A stretch of 64,000 nucleotides of DNA from Thermosynechococcaceae cyanobacterium Okahandja (GTDB taxonomy: Bacteria; Cyanobacteriota; Cyanobacteriia; Thermosynechococcales; Thermosynechococcaceae): contig CP136945.1 of assembly GCA_041530395.1 (NCBI GenBank), forward strand, positions 2,418,001 through 2,482,000, given 5' to 3'. Both the position numbers and the translations under genes were made by a program. Every line of letters starts with the position of its first letter. Within the stretch, counting starts at the first letter, position 1. Below the pieces are notes generated by a model, which searched no databases, was not told where the DNA came from, and saw only the letters and a program-made list of their open reading frames with translations. Below are positions 25,979 to 34,958 of the stretch, in pieces.

Positions 25979-26824
25979 TCAGCTCAGCCCCGATCGCGCC
26001 TTGGCAATGAGGCCATGTTTGGGGGCAAGGATCATCGCCACAATAAAAATTAGGGTTTGCAGCACCACGATACAGCCCCCCGTCGAGGCATCGAGGTAGT
26101 AGCTCAGGTAGGTACCCAAGACACTGCCCAAGCTCCCCACGGCAACAGCAATGGCCACCATCGCCTCAAAGCGATCGCTGAGGAGGTAGGCGGTGGCACC
26201 GGGGGTAATCAGCATTGCCACCACCAGAATAATGCCCACGGTTTGCAGCGCTGCGACTGCCGTCAAGGACACCAAGGCAAGCAGCACGTAATAGAGCAGC
26301 GTGGTGTTCAGGCCAATGGTGCGGGCATGGGTCGGGTCAAAGCAAAACAGGATCAGGTCGCGGTGCCACAGAATCAGCGTGATCAGCGTAATGCCGCTAA
26401 TAACAACGGTTTGCCACAGGTCGCGATCGCTTATGCCCAGCACATTGCCAAACAAAATATGCATCAGATGAATGCTACTGGTGGTTTTTGAGAGCAACAC
26501 TAACCCCAAGGCAAAAAAGCCCGTAAACACCAAACCAATGACCGTATCTTCCTTAACGCGGGTTTGCTGCTGCACAAAGCCAATGAGGGTGACGGCGGCC
26601 AGGCCAAAGACAAAGGCTCCAATGGCCAAGGGCAAATTCAACCAATAGGCCAGCACCACCCCCGGCAGCACCGCATGGGAGACCGCATCCCCCATCAACG
26701 CCCAACCTTTCAGGGTCATAAAGCAGGAGAGCACCGCACACACACAGCCCACAAGGGCACTCACCCCAAGAGCTTTGACCATAAAGGCGTGTTGCAGCGG
26801 CTCAAGCAGCCAAGTCCAGAGCAT
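25979..26824 (-). CDS. ABC-3-family metal (Mn/Fe/Zn) permease
   Basis: A 281-residue permease with about eight membrane segments and the family motifs LMGDAVSHAVLPGV near residue 43 and HILFGNVLGI near 125. HILFGNVLG is typical of manganese/iron permeases (MntB/SitC) more than ZnuB, but this is not decisive. The ATPase and binding protein usually encoded with it are not in the window, so it is an orphan here; it stands alone between the CbiM operon and the photoreceptor gene. All are on the minus strand. Confidence 0.85.
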   Translation of the reverse strand: MLWTWLLEPLQHAFMVKALGVSALVGCVCAVLSCFMTLKGWALMGDAVSHAVLPGVVLAYWLNLPLAIGAFVFGLAAVTLIGFVQQQTRVKEDTVIGLVFTGFFALGLVLLSKTTSSIHLMHILFGNVLGISDRDLWQTVVISGITLITLILWHRDLILFCFDPTHARTIGLNTTLLYYVLLALVSLTAVAALQTVGIILVVAMLITPGATAYLLSDRFEAMVAIAVAVGSLGSVLGTYLSYYLDASTGGCIVVLQTLIFIVAMILAPKHGLIAKARSGLS

Positions 26825-26842
26825 CGGGCAGTCATCCTAAGG

Positions 26843-29227
26843 CTAGGTGATCAGGTGTTCTTGCAGGTAAAGCTCTGCTTGCTCAGGGGTGAGGGGCGGC
26901 GCAAACAGATACCCTTGGCCGTGGGGGCAGCGGAGCGATCGCAACTGTTGCAGTTGGCTGGTGTTTTCCACCCCTTCGGCCACGCAGTCAAGGCGCAGGT
27001 TTTGTGCCAACAGCAGGATCGTGTGCACTACCTCGAGATCTTCACGGCTAGAGTCCATCCTTGAAATAAACGAGCGATCAATTTTAATACAGTCGAGGGG
27101 TAGGCTGCGCAAGTAGCTAAGGGAAGAATAACCCGTACCAAAGTCATCAATGGCAATGCGAATGCCCATCGACTTTAGACACAGCAGCACCTCCCGCGCC
27201 GACTCCAGATGATTCATGATCGCGCTTTCGGTAATTTCCAGCTTTAGGAATTGTCCCCAGAGTTGATGGCTGTGGAGCGCCTGATCAATTTCGGTGACCA
27301 GTGTGGGTAGCGAAAAATGACTGCCCGAGAGGTTAATGCTGACGGTTAACCCCGCCGCCATCATTTTGGGATAGCGCTGCTGCCACTGCCGCAGTTGCTC
27401 GCAGGCCGTATTCAGCACCCAGTGGGAGAGATCAAAAATTAGACCGGTTTCCTCCGCCACTGGGATAAACTCGTCCGGTGAGAGCAGTTTATCCTCCTTT
27501 TGCCAGCGAATCAGGGTTTCAAACCCCACCAGTGCTTGGCTACGCAGGTTGACAATGGGTTGGTAGCGCAGTTGAAATTCACCGTGCTCGATGGCTTGGC
27601 GCAGTTCTACCTCTAGCAGCAGGCGATCGCGCACCTTTTGCAGCATGGCTTGATCAAAGACATCAAGGCGATTTCTACCCTTCGCCTTGGCGTGGTACAT
27701 GGCGGTATCCGCATCTCGCAATAATTCTTCGGCGCGGGTGTAGTTGGGGTGCCCCATCACTAAGCCGATGCTCACAGAGCTGTAGAGGGTGTAGTGATTA
27801 ATACAAACTGGGGCGGCGAGGCGATCGCGCAGTTGTTCAGCAATCGTATAAGCGTGCTCGCGATCGCGCAGGTCATTGAGGAGCACACCAAATTCATCGC
27901 CGCCAAGGCGGGCCACCACATCTTGCGGACTCAGATGGCGGCTGAGGCGTTGCGCCACTTCCTGCAGGTACAAGTCCCCCACCGAGTGCCCTAGGCTATC
28001 GTTAACGGTCTTAAAGCGATCGAGGTCAAGGCAGAGCACTGCGTACTGGTAATTGGGTTGGCGTGCCACCCGCTGCAACGTTTGCCGCACATGTTCTTCA
28101 AAGAGCCAGCGGTTGGGTAAATGGGTAAGGGGATCGTGGCGGGCTTGGTAGAGCAGTTGGGCTTCAACCACTCGCCGCTCCTGTAGCTCGGTCTGTGCTT
28201 TTTGATAAAGTTCCGCCTGCAGGATCGCGATCGCTAACTGGGTGGAAATTTGCTTGAGTAAGGCCACTTCCCTATCGTGCCACTCGCGGGGCTGGCCACA
28301 CTGATGGCAAATGAGCAACCCCCAGAGACGACCATCCACCGTAATCGGTAGCACCAGATTGGCCTTCACCTGATAGTGCTGGAGTAACTCGCGGTAACAG
28401 GTGTCCACCGCGGCTGTGTCAAGGTTGTTGACGATGTGAATCCGCCCTTGGCGATAGGCCTCAATGTAGCGCTCGGTGAAGCAGCTATCCCCGATCACAT
28501 CTCCGAGGGCCGACTGCCACGGTGGTACAACCGCTTCCACATCCATGATGCCGCGCCAGTCGGGTAAGAAGCGATACACCAAGACGCGATCGCACGCCAA
28601 AAGCTGCCGCACGTCCTGCACAGTATTCTCAAGGATGGTCGAGAGCTCAAGGGATTGGTGAATGTGCTGCGTCAACTGCATCAAGAGGCGATCGTACTCG
28701 GCTTGACGCACGAGCCGCTGCTCAACGTGGTGGCGATCAATGGCACTGCGCAGGGTTCGAGCTACCAAGTGGGGGGTTAATTCCGCCCTACTCAAGTAAT
28801 CTTGGGCACCGCTGCGTAGGATTTGGCTGGCCAGATGGGGGCGATCGCTCTCACCAATCACCACTAAGGGCACCTGCGGAAACCGCTGCTGGAGCATTTC
28901 CACTTGCGCTAGCCCCTCATCCTCCTGATAGATCAAGACCAGTACATCCGGCATTGCTTGAGCTAACACTCCCGGCGTTAACTGATTCAATAAGCAGAAT
29001 TCAACACCATAGGTTGTGTTATCAGTATCTTGTAAGTAAGGCTGTAAAATTTCACCCGATCGGGGGATGTTTTCAAGAATTAATAATCGAGTGTGTACCA
29101 ACAAACCTACCGGTGTTGCAGTCGTTACGGAGGGGGCTAAATTCTCACCTGAGGCTGATCCCAAGGTCTGCTGCACCTCTTGGGGGGTTTGCTCAACAGG
29201 AAAAAAACTGGCTGAGTTCTCAATCAT
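26843..29227 (-). CDS. sesC: DXCF-type cyanobacteriochrome with GGDEF and EAL domains (SesC-like)
   Basis: A 794-residue protein from the ATG at 29227. Residues about 47-165 form a receiver-like domain that lacks the phosphoacceptor Asp (LVLIYQED). A GAF domain follows (185-340) with DSCF at 247-250 and a second cysteine at 277 (DTCYRELL); the 28-residue gap equals that of known DXCF cyanobacteriochromes. GGDEF lies at 442-446 (intact) and the EAL domain from about 550 (ETL at 570, NLSG, DDFGTGYSSL), with its metal and catalytic residues visible. It should make and break cyclic di-GMP under light control, like SesC of Thermosynechococcus, which controls cell aggregation. The symbol is assigned by architecture and is tentative. 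Confidence 0.82.
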   Translation of the reverse strand: MIENSASFFPVEQTPQEVQQTLGSASGENLAPSVTTATPVGLLVHTRLLILENIPRSGEILQPYLQDTDNTTYGVEFCLLNQLTPGVLAQAMPDVLVLIYQEDEGLAQVEMLQQRFPQVPLVVIGESDRPHLASQILRSGAQDYLSRAELTPHLVARTLRSAIDRHHVEQRLVRQAEYDRLLMQLTQHIHQSLELSTILENTVQDVRQLLACDRVLVYRFLPDWRGIMDVEAVVPPWQSALGDVIGDSCFTERYIEAYRQGRIHIVNNLDTAAVDTCYRELLQHYQVKANLVLPITVDGRLWGLLICHQCGQPREWHDREVALLKQISTQLAIAILQAELYQKAQTELQERRVVEAQLLYQARHDPLTHLPNRWLFEEHVRQTLQRVARQPNYQYAVLCLDLDRFKTVNDSLGHSVGDLYLQEVAQRLSRHLSPQDVVARLGGDEFGVLLNDLRDREHAYTIAEQLRDRLAAPVCINHYTLYSSVSIGLVMGHPNYTRAEELLRDADTAMYHAKAKGRNRLDVFDQAMLQKVRDRLLLEVELRQAIEHGEFQLRYQPIVNLRSQALVGFETLIRWQKEDKLLSPDEFIPVAEETGLIFDLSHWVLNTACEQLRQWQQRYPKMMAAGLTVSINLSGSHFSLPTLVTEIDQALHSHQLWGQFLKLEITESAIMNHLESAREVLLCLKSMGIRIAIDDFGTGYSSLSYLRSLPLDCIKIDRSFISRMDSSREDLEVVHTILLLAQNLRLDCVAEGVENTSQLQQLRSLRCPHGQGYLFAPPLTPEQAELYLQEHLIT

Positions 29228-29496
29228 TGAATATAAGGGGATCAGGGAATAAACCAGCAGCAAAACCAACGATAGTCAGGTTTTTATCGAAGAATTTGTA
29301 TAGATGATTACACCTAATCCCATGATAGCTCTTGGCAGAGATCATAGGCGGTTTGACTTGCACTAAGTTACCCTTAAAGATTGGCCTATAGGGCAACACT
29401 CCCCTTGGACAACCAGAGTGACAACCGAGGGGGATGCTCGGAAGTGCTAAAATCGTCAGAAGTACCATCCAGCTATGACCTGCTTCTTGTCCGCCA

Positions 29497-30616
29497 ATGC
29501 TAGATCTGAGCGTCTTAAAACGAGAATTAACGGCTCTGAACACTCGCCTGGGTCACGCCCAGCACTATCTTTGACCCGGCTGCCCTGAGCGCCAAAATTC
29601 ACGATCTGGAACAGGCCGCCGCCCAGCCTGACTTTTGGAATAATCAAGCCGCTGCCCAAGCAACGCTGCAACAGTTAACGGACGCCAAAGAGGCACTGGA
29701 GCATCTTACCAACTGGCAAAAGAGTGTGGAGCACGTGGAAGCAGCCCTTGAACTGCTGGAGTTAGAGAGCGATCCTGGGCTGTACGAAGAGGCCGTAACC
29801 CTACTGCAACAGCTAGAGAGCCAACTGAGTCGCTGGGAGCTCGAGCAGCTTTTAAGTGGCCCCTACGACAAAAATAATGCCATTCTCACCATTAATGCTG
29901 GGGCGGGCGGCACCGATGCCCAAGACTGGGCAGAGATGCTCCTGCGCATGTACAGCCGCTGGGCGGAGCGGCACGGCTATCAAACCCAGATGGCGGAGTT
30001 ATCTGAGGGGGAAGAAGCGGGTATTAAATCCGTGACCCTAGAAATTAAAGGTCGCTATGCCTACGGCTATTTACGCTCTGAAAAAGGCACCCATCGCTTG
30101 GTGCGTATTTCGCCCTTTAATGCCAATGGCAAGCGCCAGACCAGCTTTGCCGGTGTGGATGTGATGCCGGAACTGGATCAGTCCGTTACGCTTGAGATCC
30201 CCGACACGGACTTAGAGATTACCACCTGCCGCAGTGGTGGCAAAGGCGGCCAAAATGTCAACAAGGTGGAAACCGCGGTGCGCATTGTCCACAAACCCAC
30301 GGGGTTGGCGGTGCGCTGCACCCAGGAGCGATCGCAACTGCAAAATAAAGAAAAAGCGCTTGCCATCCTCAAAGCCAAACTATTGGTGATTGCCCAAGAG
30401 CAAAAGGCCAAAGAAATTGCGGATATTCGCGGTGATGCGGTGGAAGCGGCTTGGGGGACGCAAATTCGCAACTATGTGTTTCATCCCTACCAACTCGTGA
30501 AAGACCTGCGCACCGATGTGGAGACCACCGCCATTCAAGAGGTCATGGACGGCGATATTGATCTGTTTATTCAGGCTTACCTGCGACAACAAACCAATAC
30601 GACAGTGGATCTCTAG
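29497..30616 (+). CDS. prfB: Peptide chain release factor 2 (programmed +1 frameshift)
   Basis: RF2 of 372 residues, made by joining 29497-29571 with 29573-30616. The first 25 codons end at an in-frame TGA (29572-29574) within CTT TGA C; a +1 shift continues as [15 protein letters not shown]. The stop-codon-recognising SPF (RISPFNANG) and the GGQ motif ([11 protein letters not shown]) identify RF2 rather than RF1. Shifting at this site lets RF2 control its own level. A start at 29726, which a simple ORF call would give, omits the N-terminal domain. The next gene converges with 10 bases between. Confidence 0.95.
29569..29575 (+). promoter_or_regulatory. prfB programmed frameshift site
   Basis: The heptamer CTTTGAC is the same as in E. 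coli prfB. The AGGGGG sequence that stimulates slippage in E. coli a few bases upstream is not seen; the bases before are CAGCACTAT, with only a GGGT farther up. Confidence 0.85.
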
Positions 30617-30626
30617 AACCACAGGT

Positions 30627-31205
30627 TTACTTATCCGCCGCCAAGGGAACGTCCTGCTCACAAATCCAGCGGTGTTGGTTGTGGTACAGCAACGTCAGGT
30701 GCGTGGCCTGAAATTCAGCTTGGAAGGGGCGATCGCGGTATTCTGACCAAGCTTGGTGGAAGTGGGAGCGGCGCAGATCGCGGAAGGCAACAGTAAGGTG
30801 GGGGCGATAGGGCCGTTGGGATGCCTTGGGATCGCGCAGGTTTAAGGTGGAGTCAAGGGCAGTCACCAAATCCTGCTGGAGTTGGTTCAGGGCGGGGTTG
30901 GGCTGCACGTGAATATAGATCACCCGCGGCGGAAATGCCCCATATCCCTGAAGTTGAATCGGAAACATTAAGTCTGCGGTGGAGATGCGACGGGAACGGC
31001 TTTGGGTAAGGGTTTGCAGCACTGTTTTGACCTCGGCGATCGCCTCGCGGGGCCATGGGAAGGGGGGATAGAGGGTAATGTGGGGCGGAGATCTCAGGGC
31101 GGCGCAACTCTGGTAGCGATCGCAGAAGTCTTGCTTAATTTGGGTAATCTGTGCTCGCAGATGAGAGGGCGGCAACAGGGCAATAAACCAAAGAGGGTTG
31201 GACAT
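30627..31205 (-). CDS. 2'-5' RNA ligase-family (2H phosphoesterase) protein
   Basis: A 192-residue protein with the two HxT motifs of 2H phosphoesterases: HITLYPPF near residue 42 and HLTVAFRDL near 146. Members (ThpR/LigT) hydrolyse or join 2'-5' RNA linkages or cyclic phosphodiesters. Size is typical. The ATG at 31205 is preferred to that at 31211 two codons earlier, though both fit. It lies tail-to-tail with prfB and divergent from pyrR. Substrate unknown. Confidence 0.82.
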   Translation of the reverse strand: MSNPLWFIALLPPSHLRAQITQIKQDFCDRYQSCAALRSPPHITLYPPFPWPREAIAEVKTVLQTLTQSRSRRISTADLMFPIQLQGYGAFPPRVIYIHVQPNPALNQLQQDLVTALDSTLNLRDPKASQRPYRPHLTVAFRDLRRSHFHQAWSEYRDRPFQAEFQATHLTLLYHNQHRWICEQDVPLAADK

Positions 31206-31306
31206 GATCAATCCGGCAAGCTCAAATTAACTTTACGATGATCGAGGTTGGGTAAACGACCAGACGCTCTGGGAGTGAGTGGGAGAATTTCCTTTACAAT
31301 GGCTCC

Positions 31307-31846
31307 ATGCCTACTGAAGTCGTTGAAATTCTCAGTGCCGAAGACCTGCGGCGCACGGTTACGCGGTTGGCCTCCCAAGTGGTGGAGAAAGCGCGGGGTG
31401 ACTTGGAGACCCTTGCCTTGCTGGGCATTCACACCCGTGGGATTCCCTTAGCCCAGTTACTGGCGCAGCAGATTGAGTCCCTCGAGGGCATGGCGGTGCC
31501 GGTGGGGGAACTCGATATTACCTTTTACCGCGATGACCTAGATCGCATTGGGCCGCGAACGCCTCAGCAAACCACGATTCCGGTAGATTTAAGTGGCCGG
31601 GTTGTGCTGCTGGTGGATGACGTAATCTTTAGTGGCCGCACGGTGCGCTCTGCCCTGAATGCGGTTCATGATTACGGTCGCCCCAAGGCCATTTGGCTGC
31701 TGGTGCTCATTGATCGGGGGCACCGCGAGTTACCGATTCATCCGGATTTTACCGGCAAAGTGTTGCCCACCGCCCGCGATGAAGTGGTCAAGGTGCTGTT
31801 GCAGCCCATTGATGGGCGCGATGGGGTGGAACTGTGGAAACCCTAG
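31307..31846 (+). CDS. pyrR: Bifunctional pyr operon regulator / uracil phosphoribosyltransferase
   Basis: A 179-residue PyrR with the PRPP-binding loop [19 protein letters not shown] near residue 100 and the [14 protein letters not shown] start region near 40. It binds UMP and in many bacteria controls pyrimidine genes by attenuation; it also has weak UPRTase activity. No pyrimidine gene is next to it here, so it may act as an enzyme or in trans. Its stop codon is directly followed by that of the convergent aguB. Confidence 0.93.
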   Translation: MPTEVVEILSAEDLRRTVTRLASQVVEKARGDLETLALLGIHTRGIPLAQLLAQQIESLEGMAVPVGELDITFYRDDLDRIGPRTPQQTTIPVDLSGRVVLLVDDVIFSGRTVRSALNAVHDYGRPKAIWLLVLIDRGHRELPIHPDFTGKVLPTARDEVVKVLLQPIDGRDGVELWKP

Positions 31847-32704
31847 CTAGGTGACACCATCCGCCGTGAGTAACACCTTATAGAGTCCGGGGCGGCGATC
31901 GCGAAAGAAGCCGTAGGCGGCGCGCAGTCGCTCAATGGTGTCAAGGTCAAAGCCGTGTACCAGCACCTCCTCCGAGTGGCGATCGGCCACGGCCACTAAG
32001 TCCCCGCGCGGATCGGCAATAAAGGAACTGCCGTAGAACACCTGACCATTTTCATTACCGACGCGGTTGGCCGCCACTACCGGAATCACGTTGGCCACCG
32101 CATGGCCGACCATGACCCGCTGCCATGGATCTTTGGTATCAAGGGTGGGGTCGTGGGGTTCACTGCCAATGGCGGTGGGGTATAAGAGGATCTCTGCCCC
32201 CATTAAGGTCATGGCGCGGGCTGCTTCCGGAAACCACTGATCCCAGCAAATACCCACCCCCAGCTTGCCGTAGCGGGTACGCCACACCCGAAATCCGGTA
32301 TTACCCGGGCGAAAATAAAATTTTTCTTCGTAGCCGGGGCCGTCGGGAATATGGCTCTTGCGATAGACCCCCAAATTGGTGCCGTCGGCATCAACAATGG
32401 CAACGCTGTTGTAATAGACGGTGCCCGCCTTCTCAAAAAACGAAACGGGAATGACCACCGCTAGTTCCCGCGCTAAGGCTTGAAAGTGGGCAATGGTGGG
32501 ATGGTTTTTAACGGGGTGCGCCCGCTCAAAAAAAATGTCCCGCTCTTCTTTGCAAAAATAATGGCTCTCAAAGAGTTCCGGCAATAGAATGACCTGTGCC
32601 CCTTGACGATGGGCATCCCGTACCAGTTCACTCAGGTGCTCGATGTTGGCCTCTAGGTCGTCGGCGAGTTTCGCTTGAATAGCAGCAACGGTCAGTGTTC
32701 TCAT
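31847..32704 (-). CDS. aguB: N-carbamoylputrescine amidase
   Basis: A 285-residue nitrilase-superfamily enzyme with the Glu-Lys-Cys triad: LLPELFE near residue 43, YRKSHIPD near 115 and GVGICWDQWFPE near 153. It hydrolyses N-carbamoylputrescine to putrescine, CO2 and ammonia. The ATG at 32704 overlaps the aguA stop by 4 bases (ATGA), so the two are coupled; the upstream frame to 32725 lies within aguA and is discarded. Confidence 0.93.
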   Translation of the reverse strand: MRTLTVAAIQAKLADDLEANIEHLSELVRDAHRQGAQVILLPELFESHYFCKEERDIFFERAHPVKNHPTIAHFQALARELAVVIPVSFFEKAGTVYYNSVAIVDADGTNLGVYRKSHIPDGPGYEEKFYFRPGNTGFRVWRTRYGKLGVGICWDQWFPEAARAMTLMGAEILLYPTAIGSEPHDPTLDTKDPWQRVMVGHAVANVIPVVAANRVGNENGQVFYGSSFIADPRGDLVAVADRHSEEVLVHGFDLDTIERLRAAYGFFRDRRPGLYKVLLTADGVT

Positions 32705-33750
32705 GGCTCCTGTTGGGTAATACAATGGAAGGCACCCCCCCCTTCTAAAAGGGTACGGGCACTCAGGCCAATTGTCGTGCGGGTAGGAAAAAGCTCGGCA
32801 ATGGCAGCAACGGCCTTGGCATCAGCTTCGCTACCGTAGGTGGGCACAACAACAGTGGTATTGGCAATATAAAAATTCACATAACTGGCAGGTAAAATTT
32901 CCCCTTCGACACTCGTGACTAAGCCGGGCGAGGGTATGGGAACAATCGTGAGCGATCGCCCCCGCGCATCCTGCAGGTGCTGCAACTGTTGGTAAATGGC
33001 GTGGAGAACATCGTAGTTGGGATCCTCGCGGCTCCAAGGCAGCATACACACCACCGTTGCCGGAGCCACAAAGCGCACAAGCGTATCAATATGGCCGTCC
33101 GTGTGGTCATTCACTAGGCCCGATTCAATCCACAGGACACTATGCACTCCCAGCGCCTCCTGTAGCCATTTCTCTGCTTCCGCCGTCGTCACGCCGGGAT
33201 TGCGATTCGGGTTGAGCAGGCACTGTTGGGTACTTAAGCAGGTGCCTTCGCCATCCACTTCCAGCGCCCCCCCTTCTAAAATCAGGGGCAAACGGCGATA
33301 GGGCAACCCCATCAAGGCGGCTAAGCGGCGGGCTAATTCCGCATCTCCGGGGAGTTCGTACTTTTTGCCCCAGCCGTTAAAGGGCAGACACAGCAGTTGG
33401 CGATCGCCCCGGTCATTCACAAGCGTTAGGGGAGCCGTATCCCGCAGCCAAATATCCCCAAAGGGCACGGCATAAAACTGGGGCCGCAGATCCTCCCCTA
33501 AATATGAACGAGCGGCGGCTTCGCCCGCTGCATCCAGCACCAAAATCTTCAGTGGCTCCCCACGGATTTGGCCGGTGTCCGGGTCAGGGTTGGCGATCGC
33601 CCGACACAGGGCACTAAACTCCGCCCGCACTTGGGGCAGCAGGTCTCCCCACAAGTCTTGATGGCTGGGAAACGCTAACCAGCAGGCGCGATGGGGCTGC
33701 CACTCAGCGGGCAACTGAAAGGGGGAGCAGGAGAGCACTGGGGTGGTCAA
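32701..33750 (-). CDS. aguA: Agmatine deiminase
   Basis: A 349-residue peptidylarginine-deiminase-family enzyme that turns agmatine into N-carbamoylputrescine, the substrate of the next gene product. The motifs LILEGGALEVDGEGTCL near residue 155, NDHTDGHIDTLVRF near 215 and the catalytic cysteine in GGGAFHCITQQ at the C-terminus are present. The only upstream start is TTG at 33750, directly adjoining the rpmE stop; a GTG at 33738 is also possible. Expression may depend on readthrough from the ribosomal cluster. Confidence 0.92.
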   Translation of the reverse strand: MTTPVLSCSPFQLPAEWQPHRACWLAFPSHQDLWGDLLPQVRAEFSALCRAIANPDPDTGQIRGEPLKILVLDAAGEAAARSYLGEDLRPQFYAVPFGDIWLRDTAPLTLVNDRGDRQLLCLPFNGWGKKYELPGDAELARRLAALMGLPYRRLPLILEGGALEVDGEGTCLSTQQCLLNPNRNPGVTTAEAEKWLQEALGVHSVLWIESGLVNDHTDGHIDTLVRFVAPATVVCMLPWSREDPNYDVLHAIYQQLQHLQDARGRSLTIVPIPSPGLVTSVEGEILPASYVNFYIANTTVVVPTYGSEADAKAVAAIAELFPTRTTIGLSARTLLEGGGAFHCITQQEP

Positions 33751-34029
33751 CTAGCTCTTTTTCGCAGATTTGCCAGCAGTCTTAGGCGCAGCCTTCTTGC
33801 CTTTGGCGGCCTGTTGGCTCTTGGTGCTGCCGCTGTACTTACGGCGGAACCGCTCCACCCGTCCCTCGGCATCCACAATTTTCTGGGTGCCGGTAAAGAA
33901 GGGATGATTCCCGGACCAAATGTCCACGTGGAGTTCCGGCTTGGTGGAACCCACGGTCATCACCACTTCGCCATCGCAATACACTTTAGCCTCAGGGTAC
34001 CATTCGGGGTGAATATTGGGTTTTGGCAT
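33751..34029 (-). CDS. rpmE: 50S ribosomal protein L31
   Basis: L31 of 92 residues. The core (MPKPNIHPEWYPEAKVYCDG, then HPFFTGTQKIVDAEGRVERF) is normal. The zinc-binding CxxC pairs are absent, so it is the C-minus type. A Lys/Ala/Ser-rich tail of about 25 residues (from STKSQQAAKG) extends the usual length. It follows rpsI and is immediately followed by aguA. Confidence 0.95.
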   Translation of the reverse strand: MPKPNIHPEWYPEAKVYCDGEVVMTVGSTKPELHVDIWSGNHPFFTGTQKIVDAEGRVERFRRKYSGSTKSQQAAKGKKAAPKTAGKSAKKS

Positions 34030-34064
34030 AACAAACCTCGCAAGAATAATTAGAACTAAACCAA

Positions 34065-34478
34065 TTAGCGTTTTGAGTATTGAGGGGCCTTGCGGGCTTT
34101 GCGTAAGCCGTACTTGCGCCGCTCTTTGGCGCGGGGATCCCGCGTTAGATAGCCCTCGATTTTCAGGGGCTTGCGATGTTCCAGATCAAGCTGACACAGG
34201 GCACGCGCCACCCCGAGGCGAATGGCATCCGCTTGGCCGGTTAAGCCACCGCCACTGGCGTTGACGTAAATGTCGTAGCTATTTTCTAGGCCAAGGGTTT
34301 CAAGGGGGGCCTTCACCAACCCGAGATAGGTTGGGTTGTGCTGTAAGTAGTCAGCACCATCGCGACCATTGACAATGAACTGGCCACTGCCGGGGATGAG
34401 ACGTACCCGAGCCACCGATGACTTGCGACGACCGGTTCCCAGATAAACAACGCGCTTCGACTGATCCGCAATCTGCAT
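34065..34478 (-). CDS. rpsI: 30S ribosomal protein S9
   Basis: S9 of 137 residues with [17 protein letters not shown] near the start, [19 protein letters not shown] in the centre and the basic C-terminus [11 protein letters not shown], whose last arginine contacts P-site tRNA. It follows rplM with 3 bases between, as in most bacteria. Confidence 0.97.
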   Translation of the reverse strand: MQIADQSKRVVYLGTGRRKSSVARVRLIPGSGQFIVNGRDGADYLQHNPTYLGLVKAPLETLGLENSYDIYVNASGGGLTGQADAIRLGVARALCQLDLEHRKPLKIEGYLTRDPRAKERRKYGLRKARKAPQYSKR

Positions 34479-34481
34479 GGC

Positions 34482-34940
34482 TTAGGCTCCCGGAATGGTG
34501 TTAATGGTTAAGGGTTGAGGTTTTTGGGCTTGGTGGGGGTGCTCCGGCCCAGCATACACCTTTAACTTGGTAAACAGTTTCCGCCCTAAGGAATTTTTGG
34601 GCAGCATCCCTTTGACCGCGTGCTCGATAATCCGCTCGGGAATGCGAGCTTGGAGTTGATCAAAGGTTTCAACTTTCATTCCCCCGGGGCGACCGGAGTG
34701 GCGGCGATAGAGTTTTTGCGACCGTTTTCTGCCCGTTACGGCCACTTTTTCGGCATTGATCACAATAACAAAGTCACCAGTATCCATGTGGGGGGTATAA
34801 ATGGCCTTATTTTTGCCTCTGAGGATACGGGCGATCGCCGTCGCAAGGCGACCTAAGCGCTGATCCGCTGCATCAATGACGTACCACTGCGGGTCAAGGG
34901 ACTCCACGGTGGGCAGCGGCGTTTTCACGGTAGTTGTCAT
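34482..34940 (-). CDS. rplM: 50S ribosomal protein L13
   Basis: L13 of 152 residues with [19 protein letters not shown], a [17 protein letters not shown] segment and the [14 protein letters not shown] motif. The ATG at 34940 is preferred over that at 34952 because GGAG sits at the proper distance before it. It is 18 bases downstream of truA. Confidence 0.96.
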   Translation of the reverse strand: MTTTVKTPLPTVESLDPQWYVIDAADQRLGRLATAIARILRGKNKAIYTPHMDTGDFVIVINAEKVAVTGRKRSQKLYRRHSGRPGGMKVETFDQLQARIPERIIEHAVKGMLPKNSLGRKLFTKLKVYAGPEHPHQAQKPQPLTINTIPGA

Positions 34941-34958
34941 CACAGACTCCATAGGTTC

